NCBI GenBank assembly: GCA_012270135.1
Contig: JAAXIW010000125.1
Location: 1 to 13,436 of the forward strand
Source of the DNA: Brevundimonas sp.
GTDB lineage: Bacteria > Pseudomonadota > Alphaproteobacteria > Caulobacterales > Caulobacteraceae
Direction: 5' to 3'
Length of the DNA stretch: 13,436 bases
The notes under the pieces are model-generated. The model ran no database searches and was not told the DNA's origin. It saw only the letters and a program-made list of their open reading frames with translations. Each line of letters begins with the position of its first letter. The first letter of the stretch is position 1. This document shows, piece after piece, positions 1 to 5,011 of the stretch. Made by a program: the position numbers and the translations under genes.

Positions 1-161
1 TCGCGGGCGGTGTTCTCGGTGATGCCGAAGCCGCCGGCGGCGTTCTCGGCGTTGATCACCACGAAGTCGAGCTTCAGGTCGCGCTTGAGCGCGGGCAGGT
101 GGTCGGACAGGCCGTCGCGGCCCGACTTGCCCACCACGTCGCCGAAAAACGCCAGTCTCAT
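1..161 (-). CDS. YmdB-family metallophosphoesterase, N-terminal part (cut by window edge)
   Basis: Only the first 53 codons are inside the window; the gene runs off the left edge. The N-terminus MRLAFFGDVVGKSGRDGL followed by a VVINAENAAGGFGIT segment is characteristic of the YmdB/TIGR00282 family of calcineurin-like phosphoesterases. Known members hydrolyse 2',3'-cyclic nucleotides or related phosphodiesters in the cytoplasm. The early Asp of FGDVVG and the Asn-Ala-Glu-Asn segment match the metal-site region of that family. The ATG lies 10 nt after the stop codon of the upstream 5-FCL gene, and a GAGG that overlaps this stop codon can serve as ribosome binding site. The two genes are therefore very probably cotranscribed, an order common in alphaproteobacteria. 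The catalytic C-terminal residues cannot be seen, so activity is inferred from family only. Confidence 0.85.
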   Translation of the reverse strand, partial: MRLAFFGDVVGKSGRDGLSDHLPALKRDLKLDFVVINAENAAGGFGITENTAR

Positions 162-171
162 TGGGTCTGCC

Positions 172-717
172 TCATGGGAGGGCTCTATAGCCGCTCTCGG
201 TGAGAACGCCATGGAGACGGATGTCGTGCGGTTCGAGCGGCAGGGGTTCGACTTCCTGGCCGGCGTAGGCGAAGCCGATGCGGAAGGCGTCCGGGAGGGC
301 CGCGAAGGTCCGGTCGTAGTAGCCGCCGCCCTGCCCCAGCCGCGCGCCGGCGGCGTCGAAGGCCAGCAGGGGGGTGACGATGAGCTCAGGCGTGACGACC
401 TCGGCCAGCGGAGGGGGCGCGGGGACGCCGACGAGGTCAGGCTCCAGCGGCTGATCCAGGAGCCAGCGTCGGAAGATCATCGGCGCGTTCAGCTCGACCA
501 CGACCGGCAGGCAGAGATCGTAGCCCTCATAGGCGAGCCGCTTCGCCAGCGGCGTCGGATCGAGTTCCGAACCGATCGGCCGGTACAGGGCGTGCACGAC
601 AACGCCGGGGAGGTCGTCGGCATGACCGGCCGCCCGGACCGCCGCCTCGGGATTCTCGCCGGCCAGCCGCTTGCGCGCGCCCCGCATTCTCGCCCGGAGT
701 TCACGTTTGTCGGTCAT
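172..717 (-). CDS. 5-formyltetrahydrofolate cyclo-ligase (MTHFS, YgfA family)
   Basis: This 181-residue protein, of normal family length, should catalyse the ATP-dependent conversion of 5-formyl-THF to 5,10-methenyl-THF and so return the storage folate to the one-carbon pool in the cytoplasm. The N-terminal K..LR.RMR..R motif fits the family. So do ELDPTPL (51-57), where the folate site is built, and the signature GQGGGYYDR (128-136), which forms the ATP phosphate-binding loop. The frame stays open upstream through the spacer and the 6S region to about 1065, but the family N-terminus begins at the Met at 717 (MTDKRELR), so that start is chosen. No strong Shine-Dalgarno precedes it. It lies downstream of the likely 6S RNA on the same strand, the well-known ssrS-ygfA arrangement, and is followed 10 nt later by the YmdB gene. 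Confidence 0.93.
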   Translation of the reverse strand: MTDKRELRARMRGARKRLAGENPEAAVRAAGHADDLPGVVVHALYRPIGSELDPTPLAKRLAYEGYDLCLPVVVELNAPMIFRRWLLDQPLEPDLVGVPAPPPLAEVVTPELIVTPLLAFDAAGARLGQGGGYYDRTFAALPDAFRIGFAYAGQEVEPLPLEPHDIRLHGVLTESGYRALP

Positions 718-890
718 GGAAGGAGAGGTAGCGCATCGAAGGCAAGGCGGCGAGCTTGCGTCAGGCCACCCCTCCCCAGCGCTTCGCGAGAGGAAGGAGA
801 CGTCCGCGCTCAGGCAGCGAGCAACCGCGTCGCGAGCGATAGCGCACAGAGAAGGAGAAGGGTGGCGGCGCCGCGAGAACCGTGAAGGGC
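718..890. repeat. Spacer with repeat-like element bounded by imperfect inverted repeats
   Basis: The stretch between the 6S RNA and the 5-FCL start has no convincing gene, although frames stay open through it on both strands. It holds an element of about 100 bp whose ends are an imperfect inverted repeat: GCCACCCCTCCCC at 765-777 and GGAGAAGGGTGGC at 854-866, matching at 10 of 13 positions. A short hairpin-prone segment (CGCTTCGCGAG) lies inside. The composition and its odd translations are typical of the interspersed intergenic repeats found many times in high-GC proteobacterial chromosomes. That it is repeated elsewhere in this genome cannot be seen here and is inference. Confidence 0.4.
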
Positions 891-892
891 GT

Positions 893-1064
893 TTAAATCC
901 TCTCGACCTGGGTAGCCAGGTGGGCTCCGTGTGCCCGGGCCCTCGAGCCCAAACAGGGACAGATCCCTTCGAGTGAATTAAGGTCGCGAGGAAATGTTGC
1001 CTTCGACGAGGGCCGCAGCAGGACCCGCCGGGGAGAAAGATAGTCGTCCCACGGGGGCGGAACA
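893..1064 (-). ncRNA. ssrS: Likely 6S RNA (ssrS), alphaproteobacterial type
   Basis: 6S RNA imitates an open promoter and sequesters the housekeeping sigma-factor RNA polymerase in stationary phase. The call rests on position and partial structure. The stretch lies directly upstream of the 5-FCL gene on the same strand, with zapA nearby, the conserved ssrS location in proteobacteria. On the minus strand GTGGG near the 5' end (about 1046-1050) can pair with CCCAC near the 3' end (about 920-924). A CTCGCGACCTTAATTCAC segment lies in the 3' half, where 6S RNAs carry a CCTTAA-like sequence. The region ends in a hairpin ACCTGG-CTAC-CCAGGT followed by GAGAGGATTTAAA. An open frame of 61 codons through it has no recognisable protein. 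Both ends are approximate, since no clear -10 box was found; the 5' end lies within about 10-20 nt of the stop codon of the preceding peptidase gene. Confidence 0.72.
904..921 (-). terminator. 3' hairpin of the likely 6S RNA
   Basis: On the minus strand ACCTGG-CTAC-CCAGGT forms a 6-bp stem with a four-base loop, followed by CGAGAGGATTTAAA. It lies just after the closing CCCAC segment of the likely 6S RNA and may mark its 3' end. The trailing sequence is A/T-rich but not a clean U run, so it may be a processing or weak termination site rather than a strong intrinsic terminator. Confidence 0.4.
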
Positions 1065-1074
1065 ATGGCCGGTT

Positions 1075-2427
1075 TCAATCCCGGGGAAAACGGGACGGCG
1101 CCGGGGCGTTGACCGACTGAACCTCGAGGGCGTCCCCCGTCAGGCGCAGACGCAGGCGGTCGTCATAGCCCTCGGGCGCGAAGAGGCCGTCAGTGGTCAT
1201 TGGCGCGAGTTTGACCTTCTGTCCGTCCGGCCGCCTCCAAACCAGTCCGCCGCCCTCGAAAAGGATGACTCGGCCACCGTAGGTTCCGGCGAGCGCTCGC
1301 AGGCGGGCGACCGTGACGCTGGCGGGGTTCAGTCGAGACTTGATGCCGGCCTCGGCCCATTCCCAACCGGCGCGTTCGACCGGATCGGCGTCGGCGCGGG
1401 ACAGGAGCGCCGTCAGCGCCAGCGCCGTGGCGGTGTCGAGCGCGGTCGCCGGATCGGCGGCGACATCCGGGCTGACGCCCACGCCTTCCCAGTTGGTCCC
1501 CGACAACGGATGCACGGGTCGCCCGTAGGAGACGCTGAGCATGAAGCCGGGAGCGATGGGCACGAACTCGTTGTTGTTGGCGGCCCCTGCGGTGGTCGCC
1601 CCGACCAGCGTCCCCAGTCCGAACTGCTGAACGTCGTAGGCGAACGCCTCGGCGGCCGAGCCGACCTGGCGGTTGATGAGGACATAGAGCGGCCTGCCCG
1701 TCAGGCGGCCTGCGGGAAGATGGTCGAGAGTGCGCGATTGGACCGGCTCCCTGCCGGCCTCCAGGAAGGTTATGTCGAGTTGGTCCGGCTTCATGAAGTG
1801 GCTGAGCAGGTAGCGCACGGCGGCATGGTCGCCGCCCCCGTTGCCGCGCAGGTCGATGATCACGGCGTCGCCATCGCGCAGGAAGCGCATGGCGTCGTCG
1901 TAGGCCTGACCGGTGCGGTCGGCGACCCAATGGAACTGGGTGATCCGCAAATAGCGGACGTTGCCCGGCAAGATGCGCATCTCGGACAGGCCGTGATTGG
2001 CGCGCCGGGCGGCTGCGGCCCAGATGGCCTGCATTTCGGGATTGTCGAAGACGTCGACGTCGGAGGTCAGGGCCGCCGCATACTGGGCCGGGGCATTGTT
2101 CAGGTACATGTGCCCGTCGCGGCTGGACTCCCGCAGGTCCAGGGTGACCCGCTCCGCGAAGACGGCCGGATCGGAGGTGTCATAACGTCCACTGGACAGC
2201 CCCTCGTTCAGGCGACTCCGGATGGCGGACACGCGTTCGGGAAAGACGTAGCGGGCCTCGATCGTGCGAAGGATGGCCGCGATGCCCGTGGCCCGTTGAT
2301 CCGCAGTCAACGGCGTTGCGGCTTCCGTGCGCGCGACCGCCACCGGAGCAGCCTGCTGGGCATGGACAGGCGAAGCCGCAACGCAAGCCAGGGCGACGAC
2401 GGACAGGATGACGCGAGTTTGGTTCAT
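1075..2427 (-). CDS. Exported S41-family (IRBP/tricorn-like) peptidase
   Basis: A 450-residue exported protein. Residues 1-24 form a Sec signal peptide (hydrophobic VILSVVALACVAA, likely cut near VHA-QQ). Helices at about 40-100 are followed by a D-G-H segment (104-106). The S41 core shows VIIDLRGNGGG (189-199), the nucleophile region INRQVGSAAEAFAY with Ser257, and GTNWEGVGVSPD (310-321), a motif of the IRBP-like branch. The Lys typical of CtpA peptidases (GKG) is replaced by TTAGAA (278-283), as in branches thought to use a Ser/His tetrad. A C-terminal beta-rich tail (about 370-450) resembles the extra domain often attached to these enzymes. The substrate is unknown; hydrolysis of peptides in the periplasm is inferred. 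Its ATG overlaps the stop of the MarR gene (ATGA), so it is translationally coupled and probably controlled by that regulator. The likely 6S RNA follows almost directly. Confidence 0.88.
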   Translation of the reverse strand: MNQTRVILSVVALACVAASPVHAQQAAPVAVARTEAATPLTADQRATGIAAILRTIEARYVFPERVSAIRSRLNEGLSSGRYDTSDPAVFAERVTLDLRESSRDGHMYLNNAPAQYAAALTSDVDVFDNPEMQAIWAAAARRANHGLSEMRILPGNVRYLRITQFHWVADRTGQAYDDAMRFLRDGDAVIIDLRGNGGGDHAAVRYLLSHFMKPDQLDITFLEAGREPVQSRTLDHLPAGRLTGRPLYVLINRQVGSAAEAFAYDVQQFGLGTLVGATTAGAANNNEFVPIAPGFMLSVSYGRPVHPLSGTNWEGVGVSPDVAADPATALDTATALALTALLSRADADPVERAGWEWAEAGIKSRLNPASVTVARLRALAGTYGGRVILFEGGGLVWRRPDGQKVKLAPMTTDGLFAPEGYDDRLRLRLTGDALEVQSVNAPAPSRFPRD

Positions 2428-2906
2428 CAGAGAATTCCAGGCGTGGTGGGAATCGCCGCCGCGAGGCGGTCGGAAAGTGGACGGCGCTCGAGGACCTCAA
2501 GCGCCCGGATCAGGACGTCGGCGAGCGGCTGGCCGAGATCCTCGTCCAGCGAGCGCGACGCGAGTTCGGTGGCGGCCCAGCAGCGTTCCAGCAGCGGCAG
2601 GCGCTCCAGGGCGAACGGGGTCAGGGCGACAATTCGCTCGCGGGCGTCCGCGCCCGGCGTCAGGGACACCCAGCCCCGCGCCGACATCTGGGTCAGGGTC
2701 TGACTGATGGCGGAATGAGTGACGCCGGTAAGGGCTGACAACGCGCGCAGGCTGGCGGGGCCGTTGTTCAGCAGAGCGCGGACTATGGGCGTGAAGCGAG
2801 GCCGATAATCCAGGCCAGCATCGACATAACATTGCTCCACAGCCCCGTCCAAATGGTCGATCAGACGGCGAAGCAGAACACCATGGGTGCGCAGCGAATG
2901 AGCCAT
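2427..2906 (-). CDS. MarR-family transcriptional regulator
   Basis: A 159-residue MarR-type winged-helix protein. After an N-terminal dimerisation helix, the segment at about 40-105 reads as a winged helix: FTPIVRALLNNGPASLRALS, then recognition helix THSAISQTLTQMSARGWVSL, then a wing with D-A-R-E-R (the usual D.R..). A leucine-rich C-terminal helix pair completes the dimer interface. It is the first gene of a two-gene unit, with its stop codon overlapping the peptidase start (ATGA), so it probably controls itself and that peptidase. A 16-bp near-palindrome lies 10 nt upstream of its ATG. No Shine-Dalgarno is visible before the start (CCCCCGA), consistent with a very short leader. Ligand unknown. 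Confidence 0.9.
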   Translation of the reverse strand: MAHSLRTHGVLLRRLIDHLDGAVEQCYVDAGLDYRPRFTPIVRALLNNGPASLRALSALTGVTHSAISQTLTQMSARGWVSLTPGADARERIVALTPFALERLPLLERCWAATELASRSLDEDLGQPLADVLIRALEVLERRPLSDRLAAAIPTTPGIL

Positions 2907-2915
2907 TCGGGGGAC

Positions 2916-2931
2916 GTATAAGCGCTAATAC
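2916..2931 (-). promoter_or_regulatory. Near-perfect palindrome over the MarR promoter (candidate operator)
   Basis: GTATAAGCGCTAATAC (plus strand) is a 16-bp palindrome with one mismatched pair (14 of 16 positions symmetric). On the minus strand its downstream end supplies TTATAC, a plausible -10 box, which would start transcription about 3 nt before the MarR ATG at 2906. The matching -35 (CACTTG, 17 bp away) is poor. A palindrome of this size covering the -10 region of a marR gene is the usual form of a MarR dimer site and predicts autorepression of the marR-peptidase unit. Confidence 0.6.
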
Positions 2932-3064
2932 ATCTCGCCAAGTGACAAATCAGACAGGCTCCGGACAAGTCCACGGCGTCATGCGCGCCGGACGATCTTC
3001 TCAAGCCCGACGGTGCGTGAGGACAACGCGTAAGCCGCTCCCGGCGCGGAACAACTGCAGGCGC
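2932..3064. other. Intergenic region between DUF4166 gene and MarR gene
   Basis: This space separates the end of the DUF4166 gene from the MarR promoter on the same strand. It contains a distant 8-bp inverted repeat, CGCGCCGG at 2984-2991 and CCGGCGCG at 3041-3048, 49 nt apart, which could fold in the 3' untranslated region of the DUF4166 transcript. No hairpin followed by a T run was seen, so termination, if it occurs here, is not of the obvious intrinsic kind. No gene was seen. Confidence 0.35.
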
Positions 3065-3721
3065 TCAGGCATCGTGGAAGATGGCGTCCTGGGCGAGGAG
3101 ACGGCCGAACAGGGGATGGTCCAGGGCGAGGGTGAAGGCGAACCGGCCCTCGCCGAGGTCGCGATGGGCGATGGTCAGGGCGCCGGGCGCCATCCACCCC
3201 GGCAGGTGTAGGCGAAGCCCGAATAGGTTCGCGAAGTAGAAGGCGCTGCGGAACACGAGGGCGTGGTCCTCGACGGCCACCTTCAAGGCGATGCCGATGC
3301 CGGCGCCAATGTGCTCCTCGAGGCCGGTGCGCCCGGCAAACCGCTTGGCGCTGTGGATGACCTGCGGGAAACCGCCGGGACGAACATACATCCGGCTCCA
3401 GACCTGGCCCTGACCAACAGCGTCCTCGGTGACGGTGACGACGCTGGCCCCCGGCTCGAACACCAGCGGCAAGGGGCCGCCGATCAGGCGGGCGGCGTGA
3501 GCGAAGAGGCGGCCCAGCGGGTGAGCCTCGACCGTCACCACGTCGCCGCGATAGACCACCGTCGCGCCATGCGCCAACCGCTTGCTGAACCGGCTCCGCA
3601 CCGCGGCCGGGAGGGCGTTCCAGTCGGCCTCGGGGAGGAGGGTCCGAAATCGGAGATCGACCAGATCGCCGTCCGGTCGGGGAGCCGCAGCCTCTCGTCT
3701 TCCCCGGCCCGCGGCGCCCAT
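3065..3721 (-). CDS. DUF4166 domain-containing protein
   Basis: A 218-residue cytoplasmic protein with no signal peptide or membrane span. The body resembles the DUF4166 family, which has no established function. It opens with DLRFRTLLPEADWNALPAAVRSRF, followed by HGATVVYRGDV, PLPLVFEPG, a W-S-R-M-Y strand, an HSAKRFAGRTGLEEHIG turn, and repeated beta-strands ending in FAFTLALDHPLFGRLLAQDA. Family members are often found alone or fused to NAD(P)-dependent saccharopine-dehydrogenase-like proteins, which suggests a ligand-binding barrel. It lies 17 bp downstream of the GbsR-type regulator gene on the same strand, and a GGAGAGGGG precedes its ATG, so it is the second gene of that unit and probably its regulated output. 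The basic N-terminal 15 residues may be a wrongly included extension, but no later in-frame Met precedes the domain. Confidence 0.8.
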   Translation of the reverse strand: MGAAGRGRREAAAPRPDGDLVDLRFRTLLPEADWNALPAAVRSRFSKRLAHGATVVYRGDVVTVEAHPLGRLFAHAARLIGGPLPLVFEPGASVVTVTEDAVGQGQVWSRMYVRPGGFPQVIHSAKRFAGRTGLEEHIGAGIGIALKVAVEDHALVFRSAFYFANLFGLRLHLPGWMAPGALTIAHRDLGEGRFAFTLALDHPLFGRLLAQDAIFHDA

Positions 3722-3738
3722 CGTCCCCTCTCCTCTCG

Positions 3739-4281
3739 TTACTTGCCGGCTGGACTGAGCGCCGCGATGCGGGCGCCCAGTTTCAGCAAGGCCATCAGTT
3801 TCGGCCGGGCCACGGTGGTGATCTGGTCGTACCAGCGGTCGATCGTCTCGGTGAACTCCAGCATTTCCCGCAGCCGCTTGAGAGCGACGGGATGCACGGT
3901 CGGGTCGACCTCCGCCTCGGCCACGCAGGCCCTGAGCGTCTCGAGCGCGGGATCGATCTCCTTGGCCTTTCGGCCGGCGGCGATGCGGGAGGCGACTTCC
4001 CAGACGTCGGTCTCGGCCTCGAAATGATCGCGCCGGTCGCCCCGGATCGGCACCCGCCGCACCAGGTTCCAGTTCTGAAGTTCCTTCAGCGAGTTGGAGA
4101 CGTTGGAGCGGGCCAGTTCGAGCGTTCCGGCGATGTCCTCGGCGGTCAGGGGCCTCTCCGTGGTCATCAACAGGGCGTGGATCTGCGCCACCGAGCGGTT
4201 GACGCCCCAGAACCCGCCCATCTCGCCCCAGTGCAGAACGAAGCGTTCGATCGCGACAGGTATTTTCTTGTTTTCTGTCAT
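3739..4281 (-). CDS. GbsR/MarR-type transcriptional regulator
   Basis: A 180-residue regulator of the GbsR branch (COG1510-like) of the MarR superfamily. It begins FVLHWGEMGGFWGVNRSVAQIHALL, the family's hallmark N-terminus. The winged helix runs to about residue 90, with recognition helix ARSNVSNSLKELQNWNLV (57-74) and wing RRVPIRGDRRDHFEAE. A long helical C-terminal half with EFTETIDRWYDQITT follows. Known GbsR relatives control osmoprotectant or membrane-related genes; the ligand here is unknown. An upstream in-frame Met at 4311 exists, but the start at 4281 is preferred: it begins exactly at the family N-terminus, and the promoter found here would start transcription at or next to this A. 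No Shine-Dalgarno precedes it, so the mRNA is probably leaderless. The DUF4166 gene follows after 17 bp. Confidence 0.9.
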   Translation of the reverse strand: MTENKKIPVAIERFVLHWGEMGGFWGVNRSVAQIHALLMTTERPLTAEDIAGTLELARSNVSNSLKELQNWNLVRRVPIRGDRRDHFEAETDVWEVASRIAAGRKAKEIDPALETLRACVAEAEVDPTVHPVALKRLREMLEFTETIDRWYDQITTVARPKLMALLKLGARIAALSPAGK

Positions 4282-4289
4282 GACAGAAA
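4272..4289. promoter_or_regulatory. Perfect 18-bp palindrome over the GbsR start codon (candidate operator)
   Basis: TTTCTGTCATGACAGAAA reads identically on both strands over 18 bp. Its centre lies inside the ATG start codon of the GbsR-type gene and its upstream end overlaps the -10 box. A dimeric winged-helix protein bound here would cover both the -10 and the transcription start, so negative autoregulation of the regulator and the DUF4166 gene is the simplest reading. Confidence 0.7.
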
Positions 4290-4316
4290 TATCAGACGAA
4301 CGGGTGCGCAAGTCAA
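4288..4316 (-). promoter_or_regulatory. Promoter of the GbsR-DUF4166 unit
   Basis: On the minus strand TTGACT (4316-4311), a 17-bp spacer and GATATT (4293-4288) form a good sigma-70-type promoter. The expected transcription start, 6-7 nt after the -10, falls at 4281-4282, that is on the A of the ATG. This predicts a leaderless transcript. Confidence 0.6.
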
Positions 4317-4324
4317 GCGCCTCA

Positions 4325-4340
4325 TCCGCCTTCCGGCGGA
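4325..4340 (-). terminator. GC hairpin after zapA (possible terminator)
   Basis: TCCGCC-GGAA-GGCGGA on the minus strand forms a 6-bp GC-rich stem closed by a stable GGAA loop, starting 4 nt after the zapA stop codon. It is not followed by a T run (TGAGGCGCTTGACT), so intrinsic termination is uncertain; it may only stabilise the 3' end. It separates zapA from the promoter of the next gene. Confidence 0.4.
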
Positions 4341-4344
4341 GCGG

Positions 4345-4656
4345 TCAGAGTCCTTGGGCGATCTTTTCCAACCGGGCGGCGACGGCGTTCAGGGCCTCGG
4401 CGACGCCGTCCGGCGCGCCCGGAGCGGCGGCCGGTTCAGCGCCGGGCGTGGCCAGCCGCGCCTCGTGCAGTTCGTCGGCCAGCAGCAGGCCGGCCATCAG
4501 GAAGAGGCGGATGTCGCCGACATGGCCGACCTCGCCCGCCACCTGGCGAACGTGACCGTCAAACTGTTTGGCGAGGATGCGGACCCGCTCCTCCTGCCCA
4601 TCGGCGCAGCCGACGGCGTAGGGGCGGCCGTTGATCTCTACGGTCACGGTCGCCAT
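4345..4656 (-). CDS. zapA: Cell division protein ZapA
   Basis: A 103-residue ZapA-family protein, which bundles FtsZ protofilaments at the division site. The N-terminal beta-strand pair ATVTVEINGRPYAVGCADGQEERV and the following helices (ILAKQFDGHVRQVAGEVGHVGDIRLFLMAGLLLADELHEA) match the family. The family's C-terminal coiled coil is present as AEALNAVAARLEKIAQ after an Ala/Pro-rich linker (about 70-85). Its ATG overlaps the stop codon of the upstream coiled-coil gene (ATGA), so the two are translationally coupled. In Caulobacter a ZapA-ZauP pair made this way focuses the Z ring; the same pairing is inferred here. The likely 6S RNA and the 5-FCL gene lie further downstream on the same strand. 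Confidence 0.93.
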   Translation of the reverse strand: MATVTVEINGRPYAVGCADGQEERVRILAKQFDGHVRQVAGEVGHVGDIRLFLMAGLLLADELHEARLATPGAEPAAAPGAPDGVAEALNAVAARLEKIAQGL

Positions 4657-4913
4657 CAGCGCGTCTCCGTATCGCTGAGGGATTCGCGGATCGCGTCGGC
4701 GGCGCGGGTCAGGGCCTGGGCGGCGTCACGGCCCGCCGCCTCAAGTTCATGGATGCGGATACGGTCCGTCTCGCTGGAGGGCTGGGGCGCGAACAGGTCG
4801 TCATCGGGCGCGCGACCGCTGCCGGCGGCGCGGCTCTTCAGATCGAGCAGGCGGCGTTCCAGCAGCGCCAGAGCGCGGTCGACACGGTCCTTGGCGGCCG
4901 ATGCAGCGTCCAT
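4656..4913 (-). CDS. zauP: ZauP-like coiled-coil protein, ZapA partner
   Basis: A small helical protein of 85 residues from the ATG at 4913. Helix one (about AAKDRVDRALALLERRLLDLKSRA) is heptad-like. A Pro/Asp-rich linker (SGRAPDDDLFAPQPSSE) follows, then a second amphipathic helix (TDRIRIHELEAAGRDAAQALTRAADAIRESL). Sequence alone gives only coiled coil; the name comes from the position, directly upstream of zapA with overlapping ATGA, as for ZauP of Caulobacter. A GTG at 4922 in the same frame is an alternative start, but the GGAGG at 4925-4929 is only 2 nt from it and 11 nt from the ATG at 4913, so the ATG is preferred. It is transcribed away from tkt. Confidence 0.75.
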   Translation of the reverse strand: MDAASAAKDRVDRALALLERRLLDLKSRAAGSGRAPDDDLFAPQPSSETDRIRIHELEAAGRDAAQALTRAADAIRESLSDTETR

Positions 4914-4937
4914 TCGGGTCACATCCTCCAGAATCCG

Positions 4938-4966
4938 TATAGAACCCGCCGGCGCGTCGGGGTAAA
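4938..4966 (-). promoter_or_regulatory. Candidate promoter of the zauP-zapA unit
   Basis: On the minus strand TTTACC (4966-4961), a 17-bp spacer and TCTATA (4943-4938) make a moderate sigma-70-type promoter with a start near 4931. A GGAGG follows at 4929-4925. It lies in the 90-98 bp divergent region shared with tkt. No equally good promoter was found for tkt in the other direction. Confidence 0.4.
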
Positions 4967-5011
4967 GCGGCGCGCCTCCCTTTTTCCGCCTCCCGACGAA
5001 AGGTCCCCGCC

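Noticed and set aside
718..1065. Upstream extension of the 5-FCL reading frame to 1065 (297 residues in total)
   Set aside because: The extra 116 residues show no family similarity, run through the repeat-like spacer and the likely 6S RNA, and the family N-terminus begins at the Met at 717.
994..2703. Long plus-strand open frame of 569 codons
   Set aside because: It is antisense to the S41 peptidase and MarR genes, which have clear family motifs; its translation has no recognisable domain. High GC makes such shadows common.
2984..3048. Inverted repeat CGCGCCGG/CCGGCGCG as terminator of the DUF4166 gene
   Set aside because: The arms are 49 nt apart and no T run follows, so an intrinsic terminator cannot be claimed.
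4282..4311. Longer start of the GbsR gene at 4311
   Set aside because: It would place the start codon upstream of the -10 box of the best promoter, and the extra ten residues do not belong to the family N-terminus.
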